Virus record (IMG/VR): IMGVR_UViG_3300043409_001235
Coordinates: 1-50,682 of that record
From: a virus
Direction: 5' to 3' (one strand)
DNA length: 50,682 bases
Part shown: one piece after another, positions 33,653 through 43,628 of the stretch
How the letters are laid out: the number at the start of each line of letters is the position of its first letter
How positions within the stretch are numbered: position 1 is the first letter of the stretch
The notes under the pieces: generated by a model
Told to the model about the DNA's origin: nothing
The model's input: the letters and a program-made list of their open reading frames with translations, nothing else
Databases searched by the model: none
Position numbers and translations under genes: made by a program

Positions 33653-36220
33653 TTAAACTTCTTTATTTTGGGAAGATTGTACTATGCGAAACGCTTTATT
33701 GAACATATTTTTATATTCATTTATATCATTTGGTCTGGATATATATTCCAATTTAGTGAAAATATCACCAATATTTAATTGGTCTAGAAAAGTAGCAATA
33801 AAAGAAACAGTGTTTTCAATATATTTTGAATTTTTTCTGTTTTTGTAATTGGTCATAGCATAAAATCTACCAAGAATACAAGAAGATATGGTACTTATTG
33901 ATATTTCGTTATTTTTATATTTTATTTTTTCAAAGTCATAACCACCCATAACTGTCTGACTACGTTTTCTAAAAATATCGACCACCATTCCATTGTTCGT
34001 ATTGATAATAATAATAGGAAATTCTGTTTTTACTACTCCCATATCATCTAACGATGTTCTTTCAAAAACACTGTTAATATAATCCATATTATAATACCAT
34101 TCTTTGGGTAGTATATTTAAAAATTTTGTCATAGCATCCGAATCTATAATATCCTCTATTACAATATCAACATCCTTTATGTCCGTCAATATATTTCTAT
34201 TTGTATTTAATTTATAATTTTTATGTATATTTAATGCTATACCTCCCACCAAACTTGGAGATAAATTATTATTTTCGAGTATGGATAATAAATTTATTAT
34301 GCTATTTTCTTTATCATTTGGATTTAAAGTATTATAGTTATAAATTTCTATATTATTGTTTAGTTCTACAAGTTTTTCTTCAAGTTCTATACCACCCTGA
34401 ACACCCATCAATCTAAAACTACTGCCGCCACCACCATCACATTCTGCACTATTACAAGAGGGACATCCTTCATTTTCTCCACAAACAGAACAGTTCGAAC
34501 AACTACAATCATCACAGGTGTCAATTGGTCCACCATCACATGTCGGGCTATCACAGGAAGGACATCCTGGACATTGTCCACATAAAGCACAAGTATCACA
34601 GTTACACTCAGAACATGGAGGATTTTCACACTCACATGTATCATTACGACATGAATCTATTTTATTTGTTTTAATATAAATATCTGTCCCATCCCCATCC
34701 CAAACAGGATCATGATAATCCTTTACGTCAGTAAATAATAACTGCATAAAACGAAAAGATCTTAAATTATAATCCTTACAACATCCAGGATTATCATCTG
34801 GTATTCGATACCCTGTATCGAACGGATCCATTAAATCTAGAATAGATGAAATAAAGTTCCCGAACTGAAAAATACCATCTACTCCTGTTCCTGCTGACCG
34901 CGGCATATCTGCACTTGGCCCAATAGTATGAAGTACTTCAATATCTCCAGAGTTGTAACTATCTTCACCTTGTGTAGGTACTTTCGATATGTAGCTAGGG
35001 GTAACTCTACATTGCTCACAGACACCAAGTTTTTTGTTATTATCAGAACATTTAGTTTGTGGACACAATAATGGTGCATTGCATATTGCTAATTTAGGGA
35101 AAAGACCACCATTCGGCGTTCGATTTGATGCCCAATCTTTCCAGTTAGGATAGTCAGTTTGTGTTAATTCCCAATTGATAATAGGTGGATTTATTGTTGA
35201 CCATTTACCAGGATCATTAGTGGTCATTTCTGTCAATTCTCTTGGCCATGTATTCATGGTATACACATAGTCATGACATTCATCTATACCATTATATTCC
35301 ATTTTAAAATTTTCACATATATTTTTACACGTTTTATATAATGTTGGAACATGTTCTGTTCTAAAATTTTCAGTTAAAGCAGAAAATTCAAATCCAATAG
35401 TTGTCGTGTAGCCAGGATTAAATGATGCTACAGTTAGATTTGGTGGTTCAATTACTCCCAATATTGTAAATGGAGAGTAAGCTAAATCTGCACAAGCCGT
35501 ATTTTGTAATGCTGCTTCTGCACAAGCAGAATTCCATTTACCAGTACAGCATTGGGGTAGAGTTGCACATACAGCAGATCTACACACTTTACTAGGACAC
35601 CATGCTTCAGATGGTAATTGTTCTTCAATACCTTCTCCACCATCACACAAAACACTACAACCACATCCATCATCCTTTGACACTTCATTGCATGGTTTAG
35701 TACATCTATTATAATAGTTTGGTCCGTACTTTTCTCTATTTTTTATTGTTAAATTTGTGTTTGGTCGACATCCCACATACGTATTATCAATAGCACCCCC
35801 AAACCACCATCCCCATTCAGCGTCAACAACATTAAATTTATTATAATCATTATTTGGCCACCACGAGTTTACATCCACATTTATAGTCCAAACTGTATCT
35901 AATTTTTCTGGAGTAATTAGTCCTTCATTATATGCTTTCGCATAAGGACTCCATGGCGCAGTCCACGTTTCAGCTGGAAAAGCATATCTATCACTATGAT
36001 CTCTTTTTATTTCATAATATTTGATTTGAGTTCGGATTCCACATGAATCTTTCGGAACCCAGTCTGGTCCTGCAGTGCCGTCTCCATTACACGGAGGATA
36101 ACAACCACTACCTGCTCGTGAATAACAACAAGGAGGTTCAAATTTGCTCTGAATATACCCATATATAGGATATGAATTTGACAGATACCAAAAATTATCA
36201 CCACAACAACAAAATGCCAT
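33653..36220 (-). CDS. Cys-rich hub-region protein with C-terminal nucleotidyltransferase-like domain
   Basis: An 855-residue protein with three parts. Residues 1-528 are aromatic and Cys-containing and include one VC-x4-P-x-CC motif (212-243: VCATLPQCCTGKWNSAC). Residues 529-594 are a Cys cluster (CNCDTCALCGQCPGCPSC) and are followed by a GGGG linker. Residues 605-855 resemble a nucleotidyltransferase fold of the minimal/AbiEii-like type: LVGGIALNIH (657-666), then TDIKDVDIVIED with Asp683 and Asp685, and a third Asp748 in GMVVDIFRK. The reading frame is open throughout; Met605 has no good ribosome-binding site, so a fusion is favoured. It lies between the gp27-like hub gene and baseplate genes. 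Activity and substrate are unknown. Confidence 0.75.
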   Translation of the reverse strand: MAFCCCGDNFWYLSNSYPIYGYIQSKFEPPCCYSRAGSGCYPPCNGDGTAGPDWVPKDSCGIRTQIKYYEIKRDHSDRYAFPAETWTAPWSPYAKAYNEGLITPEKLDTVWTINVDVNSWWPNNDYNKFNVVDAEWGWWFGGAIDNTYVGCRPNTNLTIKNREKYGPNYYNRCTKPCNEVSKDDGCGCSVLCDGGEGIEEQLPSEAWCPSKVCRSAVCATLPQCCTGKWNSACAEAALQNTACADLAYSPFTILGVIEPPNLTVASFNPGYTTTIGFEFSALTENFRTEHVPTLYKTCKNICENFKMEYNGIDECHDYVYTMNTWPRELTEMTTNDPGKWSTINPPIINWELTQTDYPNWKDWASNRTPNGGLFPKLAICNAPLLCPQTKCSDNNKKLGVCEQCRVTPSYISKVPTQGEDSYNSGDIEVLHTIGPSADMPRSAGTGVDGIFQFGNFISSILDLMDPFDTGYRIPDDNPGCCKDYNLRSFRFMQLLFTDVKDYHDPVWDGDGTDIYIKTNKIDSCRNDTCECENPPCSECNCDTCALCGQCPGCPSCDSPTCDGGPIDTCDDCSCSNCSVCGENEGCPSCNSAECDGGGGSSFRLMGVQGGIELEEKLVELNNNIEIYNYNTLNPNDKENSIINLLSILENNNLSPSLVGGIALNIHKNYKLNTNRNILTDIKDVDIVIEDIIDSDAMTKFLNILPKEWYYNMDYINSVFERTSLDDMGVVKTEFPIIIINTNNGMVVDIFRKRSQTVMGGYDFEKIKYKNNEISISTISSCILGRFYAMTNYKNRKNSKYIENTVSFIATFLDQLNIGDIFTKLEYISRPNDINEYKNMFNKAFRIVQSSQNKEV

Positions 36221-36228
36221 AATATTCC

Positions 36229-39200
36229 TTAGTTAAATTTAGTATTCTGTAACATAGTCATTATTGTAGCTAATACTGCTTGATCATCGTCTAAGAAATT
36301 CAACCAACCATCAAATGGATCTCCTGGTAGATTTGTTATATTAAAATTACCATGTCGAAAACTTGTACTCAAATCAGTATCAAGCATTGAATATATTTTT
36401 TGTGGAATAAATATATTTTTTGGAAAATGAAATGCCCACCAAGATCTATGTGGTTTAATTTTTCTATGAGATCCAAGTAAGATACCACTTCCCATAGCAG
36501 TTTTTCGTCTTTCCGGGTCAACCTCAGCAGATCTCATTTTTGGTAATTCTACATCTATAGATGATATATCGGATTTAGTATATGAATCAGAATATGACCA
36601 CATTTGTCTAGGATCTTCTGCATAATAAGGATATTCAGTTTCAAACATTGGTTCTGGCCAAAGATCCATTCCATTTCTAGTAAGTTCTGTTTGAGTTAAT
36701 TCTGGATTTCCACCCTCAGCAGACCAATCATTTCTATGATCGTATTTTGATTCTATTTTACCTTTTTTGACAGCAACGTCAAACCCATAAGGATCCATAC
36801 CAATAACAACTGCATTATTTCGAATAGTCTGACGACCAGACGGACCTGCAGTTAAAGAAACAATATACGGCAAGAAATACTCAGAACCCATATCCCTAAT
36901 AAACCCATCAGGAAAATCTTTAATTCGATCTAAGCCTATAGGTACTTCTAATTCAACTCTGACATATGAAGCAATCTGTTCTCGTTTTATATTAGGTAAT
37001 CCTCGGTATTCCTCGGAAATGTTCGGATCAAATAAATTAGCATCCAGCAACCCAGGCATTGAACTTATTATAGTTTTTTTAAATTCTTTATTTTGTACTA
37101 CAACCACATTATCTTGATTTGAATAATAATTCAGTCTAGAATTTATTATTTTTGTTTGAAAGTTTTTCCTCCTCCACAGAGCAACAGCTGCGACTGGGTT
37201 GAATTTTTGATTATAATATGGATTTGAATTTGTATAAGAATATGTTTGAGCATTTTCTCCTTCAAACCAAATATTATATAACCATTCTCCCATACTAGCT
37301 CCTTCTATACCACGAGCTTTAGAAAGGATTTCATAACGACTTCCACGTATAGGTTTTCTGGTGATCTTTTTAACACCATATAAGGAAAGTGGTTGTGATA
37401 AAGTTTTTCCTCTAAACCCTTCACTTACATTTCCTTTAAATATTGATGTTCCTGGAGTTTTAGAATAAAAGAATGCAGGCCTGTTCCAATATTCATTGTA
37501 ATGTGTTTGTAGTTTTGAAACTAGACCAGACTGTATTTTATTTTTAACCTTTAGAAGTAAATAATTTTCTATATTAAGCATATTTAACTGTAAAACTGCA
37601 ATTTCTTTTAATGCATATAATATATTAGGATTAAAACAATACTCATTATAACACGTATTTCCGACACACTTTTCTTTCATCTTCCATCCAATATGCTTGT
37701 ATGTAATTCCTGCATCGGATCCTCGCATAAATGTATTAGTATAACACTCGTTCATTTTGGTATTAGTGAATTGTATGTCGTATGTTGGTCCGAAATTTAA
37801 TTCAACACCAGGCGCAAGAGCATCGTAAATGTCTTTATATTCTTTATATACTTTGTTACTTTCTTTTTTCCAATTTTCATCAAAATTTATAGTTTTTAAA
37901 CAAGAATATTGAGGAATTCTAAAATATGGAATTTTTCCAATGCCCTCTATATCTGATACTGGACCAAATGCAGTTAACCCCTCAGACGTAACACCAGTAC
38001 CAGCCCAAACAAAAATATCAGGACCTCCATATTCTGGTTTATATCCACAAGGAACTGACAATTTATTGAGATCTGGATAAGTAGTTTTATATTCTGGTAG
38101 ATTTTTATTACTCATATGACGCATTGCTGTCCAATAATTATTGACATCAATCAATACGTCATTTTTATCCCTATTTTCGATACATTGTGAACAAGGTACT
38201 AAACTTTTTCCAATATAAGTTATTGCTTCGTCTATCCACGAATCAACCTTATTTCCAAATACTTTTATATCATTAATTCTGCTTTGATTTTCGGATATTT
38301 TCTTATCATATTCTGTAAGACCGCGGCTAATGACATTATAATAATAATCTGATAGTTTAATGTTACCATTACCTGCTAGATTATAAAATCTTCCTATAGA
38401 TTCATTGTATACACCTTTAGTGGTATCTATTGCCCAAGTTAATCCATTTTGGTCGGTGGTCAAACCTGTATAATTTATATGATCATTAAAAGATCCGGCT
38501 GCAACTATTTCATATAAACCGACAGAAGAACCTATATCAAGATAATCTTTTTTATCTGGTTTATTTACAAATAATCCATTTTTTCCAAATAAATCCCCAA
38601 TATCATAGGATTTTATTGTTCCATCAATACCTTCCACTTCAAGTTGCGGTTGAGAGTATATAGATCGTAACAATTGAATATCTTCTGCAGAACCTATAGG
38701 CTGATCCATACAACAAACAACACATCTATATGCTTCCCATTTTCTTTTTATATTTTTCATACGAGCAAAAGCCATTCTTCTTGCTATTAATGGCATTCTT
38801 ATTTCAGTATGAAATTTATAAAAATTCTCAAAATTTATATCACTTATATCGTGTTGTGGTTGCCATGTAACATTATTATATTTGTTGTTTTCTTTTCCTA
38901 AATAATCCCACCAAACAGGAGTATCAGTATTATACGGACTAGAATCAAAATACCCAAAATCTGTTGCGACTATATTTGTTATTAGATTTTCTACTGGGGG
39001 GTCGATAGATAGACTTGTTGATTTTATAGGAAAAGTAAGATCAGTGATTAGCGGGTTATTATAAAAATGTTTAACATAATTAAACGAATCGTTGTAATTA
39101 TAAATAACATTACTTTTTGTCATTCCACTTTCAGTATCAGTAAAATCCAAATAAGGTTTTGTATAATCTGGATCTGTTCTACTATATGAGGAATAGAATA

Positions 39201-40074
39201 TTTTATTTTCAAGACTAGAAATATTATCAGAAGAAGAATTGACAACTATGTTAGTAATTTTATCCTGAATATTTAACATAGGGTTTGAAATAATAGTATG
39301 TACTGGCTCGTTTATTAAAAAAGAATCCGCTGTTTTAAAATGCCAGAAACTTTCTATATCTGACCATAGTAAAAAATTGACTTTTTTCTTGTCCATTGAT
39401 ACAGCATTTTTTGTTACTGCTGCAAATAGTTGTATCAAATTACTTTGAAATAAACTTATACCATATGGATTAGAAATATTATTATATTTTATCCATGCTC
39501 CATTTGATGCATCTTCTATCTCCTTGGGGTCATATATAAAGCCATTTCTCTTAAAGAATTTGTGTATGAAACTAGGAATCTCAAGAGAATCTTTTCGTGA
39601 TATCCACCCAATCCAGTCTTTTTTTACTTCTTGTGGAGTTGTGTTATTTGCCACAAATAGATCTTTATTCATAAATGTTAATGAAAATAATCTAACATAT
39701 TCCGACGGATTCATTTTAAGAGCTAATGTCGAATCATTAGTTATAAGAGTAACATCAGTTATTATTCCAGCAAAGGTATAAATCTTTCCATCTTTTTTTT
39801 TCCGAAACGAAAAAATAATATCCTCAAATCCTTGTATGTTATAATTGTCCACGAAATTTCCAATATCATTTACTAAAAGTTTACCAGAAACAACAGGAGA
39901 AAATAAACTTTCCTTTACGGAAATAGAGGAAAATATAGAAGAACCACCGATATGTGGTTTTTCTTGTGGATATATACTAATACTTCCAAAAATTTCTGAG
40001 ATAATAGTAATATCAACAATATTATCTGATGTGAATAGTGTATTATCTGGCGTATCTGGTAGTTCTATTTTCAT
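36229..40074 (-). CDS. 27: Baseplate hub protein, gp27-like N-terminus with giant extension
   Basis: A 1281-residue protein. Residues about 40-330 match the style of T4-like gp27 hub proteins: FSSISVKESLFSPVVSGKL, then a strand-rich region and PSFIHKFFKRNGFIYDP. T4 gp27 has 391 residues, so roughly 900 are additional; these hold CVVCCMDQPIGSAEDIQLL, a Cys pair (VPCSQC), and a C-terminal section rich in Trp/Tyr (PHRSWWAFHFPKNIF). It might combine gp27 with functions of gp5 or gp29-associated hub parts, but no lysozyme motif is recognised. It is followed eight bases later by the Cys-rich nucleotidyltransferase-tailed gene. Confidence 0.75.
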   Translation of the reverse strand: MKIELPDTPDNTLFTSDNIVDITIISEIFGSISIYPQEKPHIGGSSIFSSISVKESLFSPVVSGKLLVNDIGNFVDNYNIQGFEDIIFSFRKKKDGKIYTFAGIITDVTLITNDSTLALKMNPSEYVRLFSLTFMNKDLFVANNTTPQEVKKDWIGWISRKDSLEIPSFIHKFFKRNGFIYDPKEIEDASNGAWIKYNNISNPYGISLFQSNLIQLFAAVTKNAVSMDKKKVNFLLWSDIESFWHFKTADSFLINEPVHTIISNPMLNIQDKITNIVVNSSSDNISSLENKIFYSSYSRTDPDYTKPYLDFTDTESGMTKSNVIYNYNDSFNYVKHFYNNPLITDLTFPIKSTSLSIDPPVENLITNIVATDFGYFDSSPYNTDTPVWWDYLGKENNKYNNVTWQPQHDISDINFENFYKFHTEIRMPLIARRMAFARMKNIKRKWEAYRCVVCCMDQPIGSAEDIQLLRSIYSQPQLEVEGIDGTIKSYDIGDLFGKNGLFVNKPDKKDYLDIGSSVGLYEIVAAGSFNDHINYTGLTTDQNGLTWAIDTTKGVYNESIGRFYNLAGNGNIKLSDYYYNVISRGLTEYDKKISENQSRINDIKVFGNKVDSWIDEAITYIGKSLVPCSQCIENRDKNDVLIDVNNYWTAMRHMSNKNLPEYKTTYPDLNKLSVPCGYKPEYGGPDIFVWAGTGVTSEGLTAFGPVSDIEGIGKIPYFRIPQYSCLKTINFDENWKKESNKVYKEYKDIYDALAPGVELNFGPTYDIQFTNTKMNECYTNTFMRGSDAGITYKHIGWKMKEKCVGNTCYNEYCFNPNILYALKEIAVLQLNMLNIENYLLLKVKNKIQSGLVSKLQTHYNEYWNRPAFFYSKTPGTSIFKGNVSEGFRGKTLSQPLSLYGVKKITRKPIRGSRYEILSKARGIEGASMGEWLYNIWFEGENAQTYSYTNSNPYYNQKFNPVAAVALWRRKNFQTKIINSRLNYYSNQDNVVVVQNKEFKKTIISSMPGLLDANLFDPNISEEYRGLPNIKREQIASYVRVELEVPIGLDRIKDFPDGFIRDMGSEYFLPYIVSLTAGPSGRQTIRNNAVVIGMDPYGFDVAVKKGKIESKYDHRNDWSAEGGNPELTQTELTRNGMDLWPEPMFETEYPYYAEDPRQMWSYSDSYTKSDISSIDVELPKMRSAEVDPERRKTAMGSGILLGSHRKIKPHRSWWAFHFPKNIFIPQKIYSMLDTDLSTSFRHGNFNITNLPGDPFDGWLNFLDDDQAVLATIMTMLQNTKFN

Positions 40075-40090
40075 AAAATATAAATCTCGC

Positions 40091-40951
40091 TTATTGTATT
40101 ATAATATTAAATAATCTAGATCTATTTAATATACCCATTGTTTTTTTAATTTCCGATTCTATAGGAGATACAGTACTAATAATAGGTGTTTTTATAGAGA
40201 TCTCAGTTTTCTGTGAAGTATATTTATTTGCTTTTGTGACTATAGAATAGGCACTATGACTTATACCATCCGTTATATATGAATTTAATAGGGTTTTGTT
40301 AAAAGTAACTCCAACAGACGATTCCGAAAAATAAGTCTGACCAGATCCACTCACATTCAAATACGGAGAAACTGTATTAGTAGTCGACCGAAATCTTATA
40401 GGAAAATTTTCCACGTAAGATATTTTTTCTAAACTTATTCCACCAGGAGGAGTTATTAGATCAAAACCGTTTTCGTCTATATTTTTTCTAATTATTGCTA
40501 TACTCTGATGTTTTTGAAAAGAATCCCCACTAGCACCTATTTCTGTAACAACAACAGATCTAAAAACAGGATCCCAGCTATCTACATATAAAAAAGAACT
40601 AGTAACACCAAAATTGTCTAAATTTGCATCTATTACTATATCATTTTGTTTTATATCATGAATAGTTTTAATGGAATATATTTTTTTGTTAGATAATTGT
40701 ATTTGTGTGTTAAATGATGGTATATCTGTATATAAAAAATAATTATTATTTAAAAATAATAACCAAGAATTATCTGGAGTATCATATATTTTTTCAGATA
40801 TGCTTTCTAAAGAATCATTTGTCTGTAATACATACACTTCTTGAAAGTTTTCATCTACAGTTAATGTATTTTTACGAAATATATCTAAAAAACTATATTC
40901 CTTTCCATTAAAATTATATTTCATATAAGGATGATGGTCAAAGTATTTCAT
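40091..40951 (-). CDS. 53: Baseplate wedge protein, gp53-like
   Basis: A 286-residue baseplate wedge protein of the gp53 type, the subunit that links wedges into the star. The motif YVLQTNDSLESISEKIYDTPD followed by NSWLLFLNNN is the LysM-like start typical of the family (split: TNDSLESISEKIYDTP, about 43-58, and SWLLFLNNN). T4 gp53 has 196 residues; the C-terminal 90 here are extra and beta-rich. Its start overlaps the stop of the gp48/54-like gene (ATGA). Confidence 0.88.
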   Translation of the reverse strand: MKYFDHHPYMKYNFNGKEYSFLDIFRKNTLTVDENFQEVYVLQTNDSLESISEKIYDTPDNSWLLFLNNNYFLYTDIPSFNTQIQLSNKKIYSIKTIHDIKQNDIVIDANLDNFGVTSSFLYVDSWDPVFRSVVVTEIGASGDSFQKHQSIAIIRKNIDENGFDLITPPGGISLEKISYVENFPIRFRSTTNTVSPYLNVSGSGQTYFSESSVGVTFNKTLLNSYITDGISHSAYSIVTKANKYTSQKTEISIKTPIISTVSPIESEIKKTMGILNRSRLFNIIIQ

Positions 40952-41817
40952 GGATTATTTGAGGATGGTGTGGGTTGATTTACTCCACCCTTAAGAGCTC
41001 TAGATCTATTTATAACAGTAAACTCATATGGATCTTGAATGGCGGGTTCTAATTCACTAAAAGTCAAACTTATAGTATAGACTAAGGGCAATACATCTCT
41101 TGCATTATTCAGAGATCCTATGGCTAATACTCTATTATTTTCACCACCAGCTCTTGATGTTTGTACTGCAGTAAGAACTGACAACTGTGGACCTATTCCA
41201 TCATGCCATTCTGGTGCTCTTATGAGCCTTCCAGGGGCAATAGACATCCATACAACCCAAAGATCTGGATGAAGAAGTTTTGCATTTCCATCTAGTACTC
41301 CCTGAGATTGTAATAGTGGCCAACATTGGGAAGATAACATACTACACACCCTAGCAGCTGCTTTAGAATCTTCGGCCGATTTGCATACCAATTTACACGT
41401 TATAATATATGACCTTTTTCCACTACCAAGAAACATCATATCCATCATATCAACTGACATATACACATTTGGGTCAATAGTTTCATTTTCAGGGGTGTCG
41501 TTGATTGAAACTCTACCCCCCTCGTCTTGTTCTAATAAAAAAGGTAATCCTTTAATTCTTGTTTTGTCTGCACGGGTCTTTGGGTCAGCTCCAGTTATTT
41601 GTGCTATAATTTGATTTGGATCATTTGTATAATTAAGATTGTTTTTACTAACAAAATTTCCATCAAACGGCAAAGCAATACTTAGATTCGCATCCCATGC
41701 AAATCCGATTGGATCACGATTTCTATCTTCAAGAGTTTTAAGTTTATTATAAGATATAGCACAAAAATTTACCCATAACGGAATTTCAGTCAGATGATCA
41801 CCTGTTGGAAATATCAT
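40948..41817 (-). CDS. Baseplate tube-initiation protein, gp48/gp54-like (tentative)
   Basis: A 289-residue protein tentatively matched to the tube cap/initiator proteins gp48 and gp54, which share the tail-tube fold and connect hub to tube. Supporting segments are YIITCKLVCKSAEDSKAA, LLHPDLWVVWMSIAPGRL and VYTISLTFSELEPAI, which resemble the strand-helix-strand core of this group. It heads the minus-strand baseplate operon and diverges from the gp4-type gene. Ribosome-binding region CAGGAATAACCGTAA. Which of the two T4 proteins it corresponds to is open. Confidence 0.55.
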   Translation of the reverse strand: MIFPTGDHLTEIPLWVNFCAISYNKLKTLEDRNRDPIGFAWDANLSIALPFDGNFVSKNNLNYTNDPNQIIAQITGADPKTRADKTRIKGLPFLLEQDEGGRVSINDTPENETIDPNVYMSVDMMDMMFLGSGKRSYIITCKLVCKSAEDSKAAARVCSMLSSQCWPLLQSQGVLDGNAKLLHPDLWVVWMSIAPGRLIRAPEWHDGIGPQLSVLTAVQTSRAGGENNRVLAIGSLNNARDVLPLVYTISLTFSELEPAIQDPYEFTVINRSRALKGGVNQPTPSSNNP

Positions 41818-41908
41818 TTACGGTTATTCCTGAATGTCATATACATATTTATTCCATATCTCCATTAGAAAAACTATATTCTTATATTTTTTACTATATA
41901 TTATATAG

Positions 41909-42328
41909 ATGCCATATAAAACGTTTTTCATCCCAAAAAATAAAAAAAAATATATTGGCAATTGCGACAATATCCGTTGTAGATCTTTATGGGAAAGAAG
42001 AATGTGTAAATATCTAGATGAAAATGATAAAATAACAAAATGGGGGTTTGAAATTCTCAAAATACCGTATATCTCCCCCACCGATAACAAAATTCACAAT
42101 TATATACCAGATTTTGTAATAGAAACTGTTAATTCAGACAAAAAAGAAATAACAATAGTAGAAATAAAACCAATGAAACAGACAATAAATCCATTATCTA
42201 GAAAAAGAAAAAATCTAAAAGAATGTATGACATATTCTATAAATAAAGCAAAATGGGAAAGTGCTATATCGTATTGTGAAAAAAATAACTGGACATTTAA
42301 GATTATAACAGAAAAGGAGTTATTTTAA
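41909..42328 (+). CDS. 4: Head completion nuclease-like protein, gp4-like
   Basis: A 139-residue protein of the T4 gp4 (gp50/65) head completion family, which acts on proheads after packaging and has a TnsA-type endonuclease fold. The expected residues are visible: Glu29 in RSLWERRMCKYL, Asp68 in NYIPDFVIE, and Glu85-x-Lys87 in VEIKP. Length is near T4 gp4 (150). It is the first gene of the plus-strand segment, divergent from the gp48/54-like gene across 91 AT-rich bases (with TATATATTATATAG just before the ATG), and its stop overlaps the next start (TAATG). Confidence 0.92.
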   Translation: MPYKTFFIPKNKKKYIGNCDNIRCRSLWERRMCKYLDENDKITKWGFEILKIPYISPTDNKIHNYIPDFVIETVNSDKKEITIVEIKPMKQTINPLSRKRKNLKECMTYSINKAKWESAISYCEKNNWTFKIITEKELF

Positions 42329-42897
42329 TGTCATATGACAACTTTAATCCTGGTACTGATTTGGAAACCTTTCGAGCTAAAATGGCAAACCTCCAACCAC
42401 CAAATAAGTATATGGTGCAATTTTTTAAGACTGGTCTTGGGTTGATAAGTGTTTATCCAGACTCCATAACATTACCAACAATTGAAGTTCAACCCATGGA
42501 GTATTCTGTATGGGGAAATCCAGTATTGATCCCAGTAACTACACTTACAGGAGAAATGACTGTAAGTTTTATATTATTAGATGATTGGGAAATTAGAACA
42601 TATTTCGAAAATTGGTTAAAAATGATTCAGGAACCATCTTTTCCTGGAGCAGTCACTCGAGCCCCGAGTGCGTATGAAAATGCATATGGATCAGGAACTG
42701 TAACATTTTATAACAACGCGAAGCCAAAAACATATAATATACCAGAATGCTATCCATTAAACTTAACTCCCATAGAGTTTTCTGCTAGTTCCAGTGGATA
42801 TACAATATTTACTGTTGTTTTTTATACCCGTAATATTCAGGCAGATATTAACTTGGGAACAACCACTAACATACAACAAAATCAAACGATTCAATAA
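42328..42897 (+). CDS. Second tail-tube-like protein (gp19 fold; possible gp54 role)
   Basis: A 189-residue protein with clear similarity to the tube protein at 4009-4536: FENWLKMIQE against FESWIEMMDG, and CYPLNLTPIEFS against CWPVDISPIDLS, followed in both by a long closing strand. In T4, gp19, gp48 and gp54 share this fold. It may be the tube initiator gp54, a tail terminator, or a second tube subunit. It is coupled to gp4 by TAATG with AAAAGGAG upstream, and precedes the gp26-like gene, giving a tube-chaperone-tape order. Confidence 0.85.
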   Translation: MSYDNFNPGTDLETFRAKMANLQPPNKYMVQFFKTGLGLISVYPDSITLPTIEVQPMEYSVWGNPVLIPVTTLTGEMTVSFILLDDWEIRTYFENWLKMIQEPSFPGAVTRAPSAYENAYGSGTVTFYNNAKPKTYNIPECYPLNLTPIEFSASSSGYTIFTVVFYTRNIQADINLGTTTNIQQNQTIQ

Positions 42898-42915
42898 TAA
42901 GAAAGGAACTTAAAT

Positions 42916-43617
42916 ATGCCGTTATGTGATATATTATTAAATATTTTACCAAAATACGAAACCGAAATACCTTCCACCAAAGAAAAGGTATGGTTTCGGC
43001 CATTGTTGGTAAAAGAAGAAAAGATATTAATGCAAATATCTGAATTTGGTAACCACAAAGAAAAAATAAATTGTATATTACAAACACTAAAATCTTGTTT
43101 TGAATATACTAATTTTGAAAAATTGAATATTGTAGATATTCAGTATATGTTTATTCAACTCAGAATAAAATCTATAGGTTCTGTTGTTTCTCCGTTTTTT
43201 ATATGCAAAGAAACAGGAGAACGGATAAAATTAAAAATAAACCTAGAAGATGTAAAAGTCACATATGATGAAAATCATGTAAAATTTATAGAATTTGATG
43301 ATATTAAAATAAAAATGAAATATCCATCAATTACAACTATAATGCAATATAGTTCTTCTAGCGACGAAAATGATGTATATAAATTAGCAATTTCGTGTAT
43401 AGAAGAAATCCACACTAGAGATGAACAGATTGATTGTTCTACGCAAAGTCAAACTGAATTGGAATCTTTTTTAGACAATATGACAAAAGAACAATTCGAT
43501 AAAATTATACGTTTCTTTGAAACTATGCCTAAAATCGAAAAACCCGTAGAATATACAACATCAGATGGTGTTAAAAGAACCATAGTGTTACGAGGAATTT
43601 CTGATTTTTTCGTCTAA
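42916..43617 (+). CDS. 26: Baseplate hub protein / assembly factor, gp26-like
   Basis: A 233-residue protein of the T4 gp26 type (T4 baseplate protein family). The conserved start is visible as PSTKEKVWFRPLLVKEEKIL (about 19-38) and LNIVDIQYMFIQLRIKSIG (about 70-88), then FICKETGERIKLKINLEDV. It is near T4 gp26 length (208). Proteins of this family resemble tail assembly chaperones. AAAGGAACTTAAAT serves as ribosome-binding site. It is followed by the small gp51-like gene. Confidence 0.88.
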   Translation: MPLCDILLNILPKYETEIPSTKEKVWFRPLLVKEEKILMQISEFGNHKEKINCILQTLKSCFEYTNFEKLNIVDIQYMFIQLRIKSIGSVVSPFFICKETGERIKLKINLEDVKVTYDENHVKFIEFDDIKIKMKYPSITTIMQYSSSSDENDVYKLAISCIEEIHTRDEQIDCSTQSQTELESFLDNMTKEQFDKIIRFFETMPKIEKPVEYTTSDGVKRTIVLRGISDFFV

Positions 43618-43628
43618 CCCTTAGCCAT

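Noticed and set aside
41824-42090. Minus-strand 88-codon frame over gp4
   Set aside because: It is antisense to a gene with clear nuclease motifs and has no family resemblance.
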